The position numbers and the translations under genes were made by a program. Below are positions 34,927 through 44,005 of a stretch of DNA of 64,000 nucleotides, piece by piece (positions within the stretch are counted from its first letter, which is position 1; each line of letters starts with the position of its first letter). Source of the stretch: CAYVQE01 sp964454005 (GTDB lineage Bacteria; Myxococcota; B64-G9); contig CAYVQE010000003.1 in NCBI GenBank assembly GCA_964454005.1, positions 54,514 to 118,513 on the forward strand, in the 5' to 3' direction. The notes beneath the pieces were generated by a model. It saw only the letters and a program-made list of their open reading frames with translations, searched no databases and was not told where the DNA came from.

Positions 34927-35616
34927 TCAATCCGCGGCGGGACTCGGCCGGCAGGCGCCGGCTTCCAGCCGCCGCCAGCGGGTCTCGTCCAACTCCTCCA
35001 GCGAGCGCAGCCGTTCGTCGGCGATGGCGAAACGGGGATCGGCGGCGGTCTCAGCCGCGGGCACGGCCAGCGCCAGCATGCCGGCGGCCTTGGCCGCGAT
35101 CAGCCCGGGTATGGAGTCCTCCACCGCCAGGCAGCGTTCGGGCGCGGCGCCCAGGGCCGCGGCCGCCAGCAAATACACCTCGGGGTGGGGCTTGGACCGC
35201 TCCAGCCCGGCGGCCGACTGAATGGCATCGAAGGCCGTCGCCAGGCCCAGCCGGCCGAGGGCGGCCTGGATCAGCTCTTCGTCGGAAGCGGTCGCCAAGC
35301 CGATGCGCGCACCATGCCCGCGAACGAATCGCAACGCCTGCTCGGCCCCGGGCATGGCTTGGCCGCGCTCCCCGATCAGCTCGGCCACCCGGGCGTGGAT
35401 GCGCCGGGCCACCTCGGCCCGGCTGGGCTCGGCCCACGGACGCTCGCCATAGCGCAGAGCCACCACCTTTTCGAGGCCCAGCCCCACCGTCTCGCGGCAG
35501 CGATCCGCGTCGAGCGCAATGCCCACGCTGGCGAATACGTCGATCTCGGCCTGGGCCCACAAGGGCTCGGAATCGATCAACAGGCCGTCCATGTCGAACA
35601 CCACCGCCTCGATCAC
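34927..35616 (-). CDS. hxpB: HAD-superfamily hexitol/sugar phosphatase (HxpB/YniC-like)
   Basis: This 229-aa HAD phosphatase has nucleophile Asp8 and acid Asp10 in FDMDGLLIDSEPLW, the threonine/serine motif ATASDEE, the lysine in ERSKPHPEVY, and the acidic EDSIPG. The N-terminus and central cap match E. coli HxpB/YniC closely. That enzyme dephosphorylates hexitol phosphates and 2-deoxyglucose-6-phosphate. The start is GTG at 35616, eight bases after GGGAGG, and no ATG fits. It diverges from the P-type ATPase gene. Confidence 0.85.
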   Translation of the reverse strand: MIEAVVFDMDGLLIDSEPLWAQAEIDVFASVGIALDADRCRETVGLGLEKVVALRYGERPWAEPSRAEVARRIHARVAELIGERGQAMPGAEQALRFVRGHGARIGLATASDEELIQAALGRLGLATAFDAIQSAAGLERSKPHPEVYLLAAAALGAAPERCLAVEDSIPGLIAAKAAGMLALAVPAAETAADPRFAIADERLRSLEELDETRWRRLEAGACRPSPAAD

Positions 35617-35667
35617 GCCTCGCCTCCCAGCAGCCCACCTACACAGGTAGAATGGGGCCGAAACCGA

Positions 35668-35695
35668 TTGACAACTCGGGTCTGGATCATAAGCT
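35668..35695 (+). promoter_or_regulatory. Possible promoter for the P-type ATPase gene
   Basis: A perfect TTGACA -35 (35668-35673) is followed after 16 bp by a poor -10 (TAAGCT, 35690-35695). Transcription would begin just before the GGGAGG ribosome site and GTG start. Confidence 0.35.
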
Positions 35696-35731
35696 ATGCG
35701 GCGACATTGGGCCAATGAAGGGAGGTGCCGG

Positions 35732-38461
35732 GTGGGGGATACGCCGAACAGGGATCTGGTCGAGCAGCGAGGCTGGCACGCCCTGCCGCCGGGGGAAGTG
35801 ACTTCAGCGCTGGCGACGGATCCCGAGCGTGGCCTCGAAGAGCAAGTGGTTGAGCGCCGCCGCGCGGTCTTCGGCCCCAACAGCCTGCCGGAGCGGGCGC
35901 GCGCTCGGGTCTGGCAGGTGTTCCTGCGCCAATTCAAGGATCCGCTCATCTACATCCTGCTCATCGCCGGCGCCGTGTCGCTCACCCTCGGCAACCACGA
36001 GGACGCCGCCTTCATCTTCGCCGTGCTGCTGTTCAACGCCATCCTGGGCACCTACCAGGAGTGGAAGGCCGAGAACGCGGCCCAGGCCCTGCAACAGGTG
36101 ATGCAGATCAGCGCCGCCGTGATCCGCGGCGGCAAGCGGCGGCAGATCGACAGCGACGCGCTCGTGCCGGGAGATCTCGTCCTGCTGGAATCCGGCGCCG
36201 CAGTCCCCGCCGACATCCGCCTGCTGCAATCCAGAGACCTGCGCGCCGACGAGTCGCTGCTCACCGGCGAGTCCACACCGGTCGACAAGCAAGCCACCGC
36301 CGAACTCGCCGAGGATGCAGCCCTCGGCGACCGGGTCACCCTGCTCCACGCCGGCTCGAACGTCACCAGCGGCCGCGCGCTGGGCGTGGTTGTGCGCACG
36401 GGCCAGCTCACCGAGGTCGGTCGCATCGCCGAGTCGCTCTCCGAGGAGGCACAGGTGCCGCCCCTGGTGATCCGGTTGCGCCGCTTCACCCGGATCATCG
36501 CGCTGGGGGTGATCGGCATCATCGTCATCCTCGGCGGCGCCCAACTCTTGCGCGGCGAAGACTTGACCCAGATCTTCTTCCTGGCCGTCGCCCTGGCGGT
36601 CTCCGCCATCCCCGCCGGGCTGCCGGTGGCCATCACCGTCGCCCTGTCCATCGGCTCGAGCCGCATGGCCCAGCGCAACGTCATCGTCCGGCTCCTGCCG
36701 GCCGTCGAGGGACTCGGCGCCTGCACGCTGGTGGCGTCCGACAAGACCGGAACCCTCACCGCGAACAAGCTCACCGTCAAGCGCATCCGCTCCCTCGATG
36801 CCGAGGAGGCCGAAGTGGAGGGAGAGGGCTACGCGACGCGAGGAGCCATCAAGCGCGGGGATGAGGAGATCGACCTGGACCGGGAGCCGTGGCTGCGAGA
36901 GCTCGCGGAGTCCGCCGTGCTGTGCAACGGAGCCGAGTTCGAGACGAACGGCGAGACCCGGGCGGAGGGGGATACGGTCGACGTGGCGTTTTTGGTTCTC
37001 GGACGCAAGCTGGGCCTGACCCGTGACGAGCTGCTCGAGCGGCATGAAGAGATCGGGGGCATCCCCTTCGAATCTGAGCGCCGGTTCGCCGCGACCTTCA
37101 ATCGTCACGGCGACCGGATCATCGCCCACGTCAAGGGCGCAGCCAGCACGCTGATCGAGATGTGCGACGTCGACGCCGACGAGGTACAGCAACAGGAGCA
37201 AGCGCTGGCGAATGACGGCTACCGCGTGCTGGCGGTGGCCCGCGGCGAGGTCGACGAGCGGGCAGGACGCGACGGCGACGTGTCGGCGCTGCGGGGGCTG
37301 ACCTGGCTCGGCCTCGTGGGCCAGATCGACCCGATCCGCTCCGAGGTGCCGGATGCGATCGCGAAGTCTCGCGCCGCCGGCGTCGACGTGCGCATGATCA
37401 CCGGAGACCACCCGGCAACGGCGCTCGCGATCGCTCGCTCGCTGGAGCTCGCGGACCAGTCGGAGCAGGTCGTCGCGGGAAAGGAACTCGGACAGGACGA
37501 GCAAGGCGCGAGCCGACGGGTGCGCGAGGCGCAGGTCTATGCCCGGGTCGAGCCGCGCCAGAAGACGACCATCGTCACCCGGTTGCAGGACGCCGGCCAC
37601 TTCGTCGCCGTCACCGGCGACGGCGTCAACGACGCCCCGGCGCTGCGAGCGGCCCACATCGGCGTATCCATGGGCCAGAGCGGCACCGATGTCGCCCGCA
37701 ACGCCTCCGACCTCATCCTGACCGACGACAACTTCGCCTCGATCGTCAACGGCATCGAACAGGGGCGCATCGCCTACGACAACGTGCGCAAGGTGGTCTG
37801 GCTGCTCATCAGCACCGGCGTGGCGGAGTTGCTGCTGTTCACGCTCTCGGTCGCCTTCAACACGCCGCTGCCGCTCAATCCGGTGCAGCTGCTGTGGCTC
37901 AACCTCGTAACCAACGGCATCCAGGACGTCGCCCTGGCGTTCGAGAGCGGCGAGCCGGACGTCCTCGGCCGCAAGCCCCGGTCGCCGGGCGAGCGCATCT
38001 TCAACCGGCTGATGATCGAGCAGGTGGCGATGGCCGGCGTCCATATCGGGCTCGTCGGCTTCGGCGCGTTCTACCTGCTGGTCGAAGTCTGGAACGTCGA
38101 CCCCGCACAGGCGCGCAACCTGTTGTTGCTGCTGATGGTGCTGTTCGAGAACGTGCACGCGTTCAACTGCCGCTCCGAGACGCGTTCGGTCTTCCGGGTG
38201 CCCCTCGGCGCCAACAAACTGCTGGTGAGCGCCGTACTCGCCGCACAGGGCGTGCACATCGCCTCGATGTTCATCCCGGGCTGGCGCGACATCCTCGGCA
38301 TCGAGCCGGTCTCGCTGACGACCTGGCTCTACTTGCTGGGGCTGGCGCTCACGTTGTTGGCGAGCGCCGAGGCCTACAAGCACCTGCGGGGCCGTGCGCT
38401 GGCCGAGCGTGGCTACCAAAGACCGCCGAACCTGATGGCTCGCGCGGCCGCCAGGCATTAG
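35732..38461 (+). CDS. P2-type cation-transporting ATPase
   Basis: This 909-aa P-type ATPase has an N-terminal cation-ATPase domain, then an actuator with TGES. The phosphorylation motif is DKTGTLT (Asp337). The nucleotide domain follows, then ITGDHP, TGDGVNDAP and C-terminal membrane segments. The fourth-helix motif is AIPAGLP, as in many bacterial Ca2+/Na+/Mg2+-type P2 pumps, with no CPx metal motif. It therefore probably exports an alkali or alkaline-earth cation. The GTG at 35732 is preferred because AAGGGAGG lies just upstream. Codon use in the middle (many CTC, GCG and TCG) looks somewhat different from neighbours, so transfer is possible. Confidence 0.9.
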   Translation: MGDTPNRDLVEQRGWHALPPGEVTSALATDPERGLEEQVVERRRAVFGPNSLPERARARVWQVFLRQFKDPLIYILLIAGAVSLTLGNHEDAAFIFAVLLFNAILGTYQEWKAENAAQALQQVMQISAAVIRGGKRRQIDSDALVPGDLVLLESGAAVPADIRLLQSRDLRADESLLTGESTPVDKQATAELAEDAALGDRVTLLHAGSNVTSGRALGVVVRTGQLTEVGRIAESLSEEAQVPPLVIRLRRFTRIIALGVIGIIVILGGAQLLRGEDLTQIFFLAVALAVSAIPAGLPVAITVALSIGSSRMAQRNVIVRLLPAVEGLGACTLVASDKTGTLTANKLTVKRIRSLDAEEAEVEGEGYATRGAIKRGDEEIDLDREPWLRELAESAVLCNGAEFETNGETRAEGDTVDVAFLVLGRKLGLTRDELLERHEEIGGIPFESERRFAATFNRHGDRIIAHVKGAASTLIEMCDVDADEVQQQEQALANDGYRVLAVARGEVDERAGRDGDVSALRGLTWLGLVGQIDPIRSEVPDAIAKSRAAGVDVRMITGDHPATALAIARSLELADQSEQVVAGKELGQDEQGASRRVREAQVYARVEPRQKTTIVTRLQDAGHFVAVTGDGVNDAPALRAAHIGVSMGQSGTDVARNASDLILTDDNFASIVNGIEQGRIAYDNVRKVVWLLISTGVAELLLFTLSVAFNTPLPLNPVQLLWLNLVTNGIQDVALAFESGEPDVLGRKPRSPGERIFNRLMIEQVAMAGVHIGLVGFGAFYLLVEVWNVDPAQARNLLLLLMVLFENVHAFNCRSETRSVFRVPLGANKLLVSAVLAAQGVHIASMFIPGWRDILGIEPVSLTTWLYLLGLALTLLASAEAYKHLRGRALAERGYQRPPNLMARAAARH

Positions 38462-38540
38462 CCGGAAGCTGCCCCGGCACGGAACCACAACGCCGGCCGC
38501 CTGGTGGGCCGGCGGCCGAGACCGAATTGCCGCTTGCACA

Positions 38541-38569
38541 TTGAACCCCGGCCCGAGCTGAACTACTAT
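38541..38569 (+). promoter_or_regulatory. Sigma-70-type promoter
   Basis: TTGAAC (38541-38546) and TACTAT (38564-38569) are separated by an ideal 17 bp, about 40 bp upstream of the exported-protein gene at 38609. Confidence 0.5.
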
Positions 38570-38608
38570 CGATTGGGCATCGAGTCTCGAGTCCGGGAGG
38601 AATGGCCC

Positions 38609-39451
38609 ATGCGTTGTCTCCAATCACTGCGGGTGATGGCATGGCTGGGGCTGGTGGCGCCGCTGGCGGCGAACGCCGCTGACAAACCCGAGCTGGCGGT
38701 GCTGGCGCTGCGGGTCGACACCGATATGCCATCGGGCACCGACCGCACCTTGAACGAGATCCTGCTCGCCGAGTTCCATCGCCAGGGACGATTCGAGGTG
38801 CTCGGCTCGAGCGATGTGGCCGCCATGCTCGAGGTGGACTCGCAGAAGATGCTGCTCGGCTGCGACGAGGAGTCGTGCGTGGCCGAGATCGGCGGCGCCC
38901 TGGGGGTCAGCCTGGTTGCCGTGCCGAGCGTGGGGGCGGTGGGCGACCGCTACGTGATCAACCTGAAGCTGTTCGATGTGGCCGATGTCCAGGTGTTGAG
39001 CCGGGTGACCGAGTACGTGCCGCGCGACCAATCGAAGCTGATCCAGGGCATCCGCGGTGCGGTGGCGCAACTGCTGAGCACGATGGGCACCGGCGAGCCG
39101 GCCCCGGTGGCGGAGACAGCCGCACCCGGCTTCATGGATGTGGCCCCCTGGGTCGGATTGGGTCTGACGGTGGCCGCGGCCGGCACCGGAGGCGCCTTCG
39201 GCGGTCTGGCCTACAAAGACGACCAGGCTGCCCGGGATGCCATCCACGGCTCAGCCGACTGGCGAAATCACCACGACGCGGCCCAGAACAAGGCCCTGAT
39301 CGCAGATGTCATGTTCGGCGTGGCCGGCGCGGCCGCCGTCGCCACCCTGGTGCTGTTGCTGGTCGATGGCGATGAATCCGAAGCGGCGGTGGCGGCCGGG
39401 GTGGCTCCCGCTGCGGGCAGCGGCTCGGCTGCGCTGCGGCTGCGTTTCTAG
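38609..39451 (+). CDS. Exported membrane-associated protein of unknown function
   Basis: This 280-aa protein has a signal peptide (MRCLQSLRVMAWLGLVAPLA, cleavage near ANAAD). An N-terminal alpha/beta domain (~27-165) contains RFEVLGSSDVAAML and LLGCDEESCVAEIGGALGV. This pattern is shared by many delta-proteobacterial proteins that sense or assemble at the envelope. Two hydrophobic segments follow (about 178-200 and 235-255). The ATG at 38609 follows GGGAGG. The Cys-rich lipoprotein gene starts 59 bp downstream, so the two may be linked. The function is not known. Confidence 0.72.
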   Translation: MRCLQSLRVMAWLGLVAPLAANAADKPELAVLALRVDTDMPSGTDRTLNEILLAEFHRQGRFEVLGSSDVAAMLEVDSQKMLLGCDEESCVAEIGGALGVSLVAVPSVGAVGDRYVINLKLFDVADVQVLSRVTEYVPRDQSKLIQGIRGAVAQLLSTMGTGEPAPVAETAAPGFMDVAPWVGLGLTVAAAGTGGAFGGLAYKDDQAARDAIHGSADWRNHHDAAQNKALIADVMFGVAGAAAVATLVLLLVDGDESEAAVAAGVAPAAGSGSAALRLRF

Positions 39452-39510
39452 GAGTTCCCAAGGAAACTGCGGTTCAGGCAACGCCGGCCGGCGGGCGAGG
39501 AGGCGGGATC

Positions 39511-41658
39511 ATGTTCGAGTCGAACGGGCGAGAGGCGCGAAACCGAACCCGGCATCCGGCCGCGCTGGCGGCTGAGCCGCCGGCCGGCAAAGTCGCCGTC
39601 GCTCCGATCGCGGGCGTGGCGGTGCTGGGCATTCTGGCGCTGCTGGCCGCGCCGGCCTGCAGCCTGGTGGTGGGCTCCGACGGCGAACCCTGCACCGACG
39701 ATGCGGACTGCGGCCCGGATCAGCGCTGCCAGAACGGCGAGTGCGTGCCGGACAGCGCTGAGCCGAGCTGCGACGACGGCCGCCAGAACGGCGCCGAGAC
39801 CGACGTCGACTGCGGCGGGCCCGAATGCGCCCGCTGCGCCGACGGCGCCGATTGCAACGCAAACAGCGATTGCCTGAGCGGCTTGTGCGAGAGCGGCACC
39901 TGCGCCGCCGGGGGCGGGCCGACCTGCGACGACGGCGAGCAGAACCAGGCCGAGACAGACGTCGACTGCGGCGGGCCCGCCTGTCCCGCCTGCGCCGACG
40001 GCCGAAGTTGCGCCAGCGACGGTGACTGCCAGAGCGGCTTTTGCGATGCCGGCACCTGCGCCCAGCCGCCCGGGCACTGTACAAACGACACCCGAGACGC
40101 GGATGAGACCGACGTCGACTGCGGCGGCGCCGACTGTCCCGGCTGCGCCGACGGCCAGGCCTGCGACGACGACGGCGACTGCCAGAGCGACTACTGCCAG
40201 GGCGGCACCTGCCAACCCGCCGGCCCCAGCTGCGACGACGGCGAGCAGAACGGCGCCGAGACCGACGTCGATTGCGGGGGACCCGACTGTCCCGCCTGCG
40301 CCGACGACCAGGGTTGTGAGGATGACTCCGACTGCCTGAGCGACAACTGCCAGCTCGGCGCGTGCCAGCCCGCTGGCGGACCCGGCTGCAGCGATGGCGA
40401 GCAGAACGGCGATGAGACCGATGTCGACTGCGGCGGGCCCGACTGCCCCGCCTGCCCGCTGGCGGCCGGCTGCCTGGGCGACGCCGACTGCCAAAGCGGA
40501 CTCTGCCAGCAGGACAGCTGCGCGCTCAGCCGGGGCCAGCCGATGCCCGGCGACGGCGATCCGGTCGACGCCCTGGCGGTCGACATCCAGCGCGAGACCG
40601 TCCCCGCCTTCGCAGGCGATTATTTGATCGCCACCGGCGCCGACGACCGCTACCCGCGGCTGTTCCGATTCAGCGCCTCCAGCGACGGCGCCATCACCCA
40701 ACTCGGTGTCGATCTGAACCACATTTCCGGGCCCATCATCCAGGTGGCCTTCCAGCGGGCGGGGCTAAATGGACAGGACTATCTGTTCAGCATCAACTCC
40801 GCCCGCGGCATCAAGCGCTGGTATCCCTACGATGCCGACTCGCCCCATGTCATCTTCCACAATCTGAGCGGAGCGGTCTTCGCCACCACCCCGGAAGACG
40901 GCCGCTGGGTGGCCGGAGGCCACATCGGCGTCCTGGGCACCGAGGCCGCCGTGATCTGGGACGGCACCGGCAGCGGCGGCTCACCGTGTACCACCGACAC
41001 CCCCAGCGCCTGCGAGGCCATCGTGTACATGGACGCAGACACCACCATCACCAGCCTGGCGTTCAGCCCCCGGCTGACTCTGGGCATGAGCACGCCGACG
41101 CTGCTGGCCGCCGGTTCGGACGATGCCGGGGTGCTCGATGCAGGCCTGCGGCTGTGGAGCTCCAGCGATTGGGTGGGATGGGAAGGCGGAGCCGGCGGCG
41201 TGGACCCGCTGGTGACGCTCGAGCCGGACAATCAGGTCCACGGCCTGGCCTTCCACCCCGCGCCCCAGACCCCGCTGCTGGCGGCGCTGATCGAGACCCC
41301 GGCCGGCGAGCGGGCGGTGCACATCTACGATGTGTCCGACTGGCAGAACCCGCCGGCCGACCCCCAGCCGGCGGTGGTGGCGCTGGAGGCCGGCGTGCGC
41401 GCCACCGCGCTGGCCTTCGCCCCGGACGCCGCCGATCCGGCCTTGCTGGTGGCCACCGACAGCGGCTTCGTCAGCGCCGTCTGCGATACCGGCGACGGCT
41501 GGCAGCTGCGCTACTCGGCTGAGGTCCAGGCACCGGCTGGAATCTTAGATCTGGCGGTCGCGGACGACGGCCGCTGGTTGGTCAGCGGTGAGTCGGACGC
41601 CTTCCGCATCTGGCACCTGCCCAGCCTGCTGGCGCTGCTGGGCTGCCCGCAAAGCTGA
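39511..41658 (+). CDS. Lipoprotein with Cys-rich repeat stalk and WD40-like propeller
   Basis: This 715-aa protein has a long N-region and lipobox LAAPAC (Cys50). About five repeats of roughly 52 residues follow (~85-345), each built on C-D-D-G-x-Q-N-x-x-E-T-D-V-D-C-G-G and DCxSGxC modules. The C-terminal half (~350-715) is a beta-propeller-like domain with WD40-style segments (WVAGGHIGVLG, GLRLWSS, FRIWHLPSLL). It probably stands off the outer membrane on a disulfide-stiffened stalk and binds a ligand with the propeller. The start has GAGGAGG seven bases upstream. Calcium-binding Asp/Cys modules like these are frequent in Myxococcota surface proteins. Confidence 0.82.
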   Translation: MFESNGREARNRTRHPAALAAEPPAGKVAVAPIAGVAVLGILALLAAPACSLVVGSDGEPCTDDADCGPDQRCQNGECVPDSAEPSCDDGRQNGAETDVDCGGPECARCADGADCNANSDCLSGLCESGTCAAGGGPTCDDGEQNQAETDVDCGGPACPACADGRSCASDGDCQSGFCDAGTCAQPPGHCTNDTRDADETDVDCGGADCPGCADGQACDDDGDCQSDYCQGGTCQPAGPSCDDGEQNGAETDVDCGGPDCPACADDQGCEDDSDCLSDNCQLGACQPAGGPGCSDGEQNGDETDVDCGGPDCPACPLAAGCLGDADCQSGLCQQDSCALSRGQPMPGDGDPVDALAVDIQRETVPAFAGDYLIATGADDRYPRLFRFSASSDGAITQLGVDLNHISGPIIQVAFQRAGLNGQDYLFSINSARGIKRWYPYDADSPHVIFHNLSGAVFATTPEDGRWVAGGHIGVLGTEAAVIWDGTGSGGSPCTTDTPSACEAIVYMDADTTITSLAFSPRLTLGMSTPTLLAAGSDDAGVLDAGLRLWSSSDWVGWEGGAGGVDPLVTLEPDNQVHGLAFHPAPQTPLLAALIETPAGERAVHIYDVSDWQNPPADPQPAVVALEAGVRATALAFAPDAADPALLVATDSGFVSAVCDTGDGWQLRYSAEVQAPAGILDLAVADDGRWLVSGESDAFRIWHLPSLLALLGCPQS
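39767..40541 (+). repeat. Five repeats encoding Cys/Asp-rich modules
   Basis: The block GAGACCGACGTCGACTGCGG and close variants recur about every 150-160 bp inside the lipoprotein gene, marking five copies of a module with ETDVDCGG and CADG. The copies differ at many third positions, so the array is older than the near-identical 264-bp repeats in the M64 gene. Confidence 0.75.
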
Positions 41659-41693
41659 GATCACTGTTTTCACCAGCCTGCCTGGAGCCTGCC

Positions 41694-43100
41694 ATGAAAA
41701 AAGACGAATCCCGCGGAGCCGGTCTCGATCGCCGGGCTTTCTTGCGCACCGGCGGTGCGGCCCTGGCCGCCTCGGTGGCCGCCGGCTGCGCCACCGCCAC
41801 CACCAAAAGCGGCGCCGAGCGCGCCCCGGCGCCGGCCGCCGGCGCTGCCGCGGGCGCGGCCGGCGCGACGGACCCGCGCGTGCGCGCCCACCGCCGGCTC
41901 GGCCGCACCGGCTTCGAGGTCTCCGACGTGGTCATGGGTTGCGGCTCGATCGCCGAGCCCAACGTGGTGCGCTACGCCTGCGACTGCGGGGTCAACCTGC
42001 TCGACACCGCCGAGCGCTACGAAAACGGCCGCAGCGAGGAGAAGATCGGCCAGGCCATGGTACACCTCGAGCGCAAGAACATCTTCCTGGTCACCAAGCT
42101 CAAGCGCCAGGATGAAGACACCGAGCAGAACCTGCTGGACCGCTTCGCCCGCTGTCTGGAGCGGCTGCGCACCGACTACGTCGATGCGCTGTACATGCAC
42201 GCGGCGTCCGATGTGGCCAGCGTCTCGGACGCCACCTTCCACCGGGTGGCGGCGCGGCTCAAGGCCGACGGCAAGATCAAGCACCTGGGCATCTCCAGCC
42301 ACGGCCCGCGCGGCGATGCCGGCGACAGCCTGGAAGACGTACTGCTGGCCGCCATCGAGGACGGCCGCTTCGACGTCATGATGCCGGTCTACAGCTTCCT
42401 CAAGCCCGAGGCCGGAGCCCGGGTTTTGCGGGCCTGTCGCGAACGCGACGTGGGCGGCATCGCCATGAAGGTGACCGCCGGGGTGATGCAGGTCGAGCCC
42501 TTCGATCCAGAGGCGCCGGCGGGCGAGTACGCCCGTGTGCTGGACAAGCTGCTCAAACGCGGCAAGACGCGGGCCGAGGCCATCGAGCGCATCCAGCGCT
42601 GGGTGGACGAAATGCGCGCGGCCGCCGAGCCCACCCGGCCGTTCATGGATGCCCACGGCATCGACAGCGAGCAGGATCTGCACCGCTGCAGCATCCGCTG
42701 GGCGCTGGCCAACCCGGACGCCGCTGCGGCCTGCGTCTCGATGCGCGACTTCGATGCGGTCAACGCCGCCTTGGCGGCCAGCGGCGATCCCCTGACCGCC
42801 CGCAGCCGCCGCGCGCTCGAGGCCTGGGCCCGCGCCAGCCGCACCATCACCTGTCCGCCCGGCTGTACCGCATGCGTCGCCGCTTGTCCGCACGGGGTGC
42901 CGATCAACACCATTCACCGCTACGCCTACTACTTCCAGCGACGCCGGGAGCAAAAGCTGGCCATGCACAAGTACGCCGGCCTGGGCAGCGGCGCCGAGGC
43001 GTGTTTCGACTGTTCCGCCCCCTGTCGCGGGACCTGCCCCGGCGGCCTGCCCATCCAGGCCAGCCTGGTCCATGCCCACCAGCTGCTGACGCTGGCGTGA
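41694..43100 (+). CDS. Tat-type exported aldo/keto reductase with ferredoxin-like C-terminus
   Basis: This 468-aa protein has twin arginines (RRAFLR, 13-18) followed by a hydrophobic stretch and lipobox VAAGC (Cys32). It is likely a Tat-exported lipoprotein. The middle is an aldo/keto reductase barrel with tetrad Asp and Tyr in LDTAERYENG, Lys in LVTKLK and His in LYMHAAS. The C-terminus has a Cys motif (CPPGCTACVAACP) and a second Cys set (CFDCSAPCRGTCP) for one or two Fe-S clusters. Such Fe-S aldo/keto reductases are usually coupled to electron transfer. The DUF6599 gene follows 10 bp later and is probably co-transcribed. Confidence 0.85.
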   Translation: MKKDESRGAGLDRRAFLRTGGAALAASVAAGCATATTKSGAERAPAPAAGAAAGAAGATDPRVRAHRRLGRTGFEVSDVVMGCGSIAEPNVVRYACDCGVNLLDTAERYENGRSEEKIGQAMVHLERKNIFLVTKLKRQDEDTEQNLLDRFARCLERLRTDYVDALYMHAASDVASVSDATFHRVAARLKADGKIKHLGISSHGPRGDAGDSLEDVLLAAIEDGRFDVMMPVYSFLKPEAGARVLRACRERDVGGIAMKVTAGVMQVEPFDPEAPAGEYARVLDKLLKRGKTRAEAIERIQRWVDEMRAAAEPTRPFMDAHGIDSEQDLHRCSIRWALANPDAAAACVSMRDFDAVNAALAASGDPLTARSRRALEAWARASRTITCPPGCTACVAACPHGVPINTIHRYAYYFQRRREQKLAMHKYAGLGSGAEACFDCSAPCRGTCPGGLPIQASLVHAHQLLTLA

Positions 43101-43110
43101 GGCACGGCCG

Positions 43111-43965
43111 ATGATCCGCTCGGGAATGCTGCTGTTGGTGCTGTCGCTGGCGCCACCGGCCGCCGCCGATTTCATAGAGCTGCCGGGCTGTACGGGCGAG
43201 GCGGGCGAGACCTTCGATCGCGGGGGTTTGTTCAAGGCGATCAACGGTGCGGCCGACGTCTTCCTGGAGTACGGCTTCGAACGCCTCGACCTCAGGCGCT
43301 TCGACTGCGGCGCGGTGACCATCGAGGTGAGCATCTACGACCAGGGCACCCCGCTCAACGCCTTCGGCGTCTTCGCCCGCGAGCGGCCGGCAACAGCCCG
43401 GAGCGTGACCGGCGGCCCGGGCCTGGTCGCGCCGCCGCGCCAGTGCCTGCTGCGCCAGGGACGTCACTACGTCAAGATCGGAGCGATGCGCGGAGCGCTC
43501 GACGCCGCCGCCTGCAAGCCCTGGCTGGTCGCGCTGGCCGAGGCGCTGCCGGGCTCCAGCGATCTACCGCAAGCATTCGCCGCGCTGCCGGCCGCGGATC
43601 GGCTGGCCGGCAGCGCGGGCTATACCCCGGAATCCTATCTCGGTCTGTCGGAGCTGGGTCCCGCCGTCCACGCCCGCTACCAGCGCGGCGGACAGCAGGT
43701 CGAGATCTTCCGCCTGCTGCCCGGGCCGGACCGGGCACTGGACGCCATCTGGCAGCGATTGGCCGAGCGCTGGAAAGCGGCCGCCGGCACACCCCCGGTG
43801 CTGTTGCGCGAGGTACCCTACCGCGGCCTCGCCGGCATCGTGCGCACCCCGGATGAGGCGCTCGGCGCGATCGGCGCCGGCGACCGCAAGGCGACCATCG
43901 ACCTGCTGCGCGGATTGGCCGGGCAGCGGAGCCCTTCGGACGGTGGCATTCCAGACGAGCGGTGA
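43111..43965 (+). CDS. DUF6599 exported protein
   Basis: This 284-aa protein has a signal peptide (MIRSGMLLLVLSLAPPAAAD). The mature domain matches the DUF6599 pattern: INGAADVFLEYGF, VEVSIYDQGTPLNAFGVFARERP-type residues, and a repeated half domain with YQRGGQQVEIF. It starts 10 bp after the Tat-exported Fe-S aldo/keto reductase, a pairing that suggests a two-component periplasmic module. The function is unknown. Confidence 0.75.
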   Translation: MIRSGMLLLVLSLAPPAAADFIELPGCTGEAGETFDRGGLFKAINGAADVFLEYGFERLDLRRFDCGAVTIEVSIYDQGTPLNAFGVFARERPATARSVTGGPGLVAPPRQCLLRQGRHYVKIGAMRGALDAAACKPWLVALAEALPGSSDLPQAFAALPAADRLAGSAGYTPESYLGLSELGPAVHARYQRGGQQVEIFRLLPGPDRALDAIWQRLAERWKAAAGTPPVLLREVPYRGLAGIVRTPDEALGAIGAGDRKATIDLLRGLAGQRSPSDGGIPDER

Positions 43966-44005
43966 GCGATTGCGGTTCGACCTGGAGTTCCCCAGCGACT
44001 CCGGG

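Noticed and set aside
35804..38623. A 939-codon frame antisense to the P-type ATPase
   Set aside because: It is a shadow frame. The sense strand has every ATPase motif.
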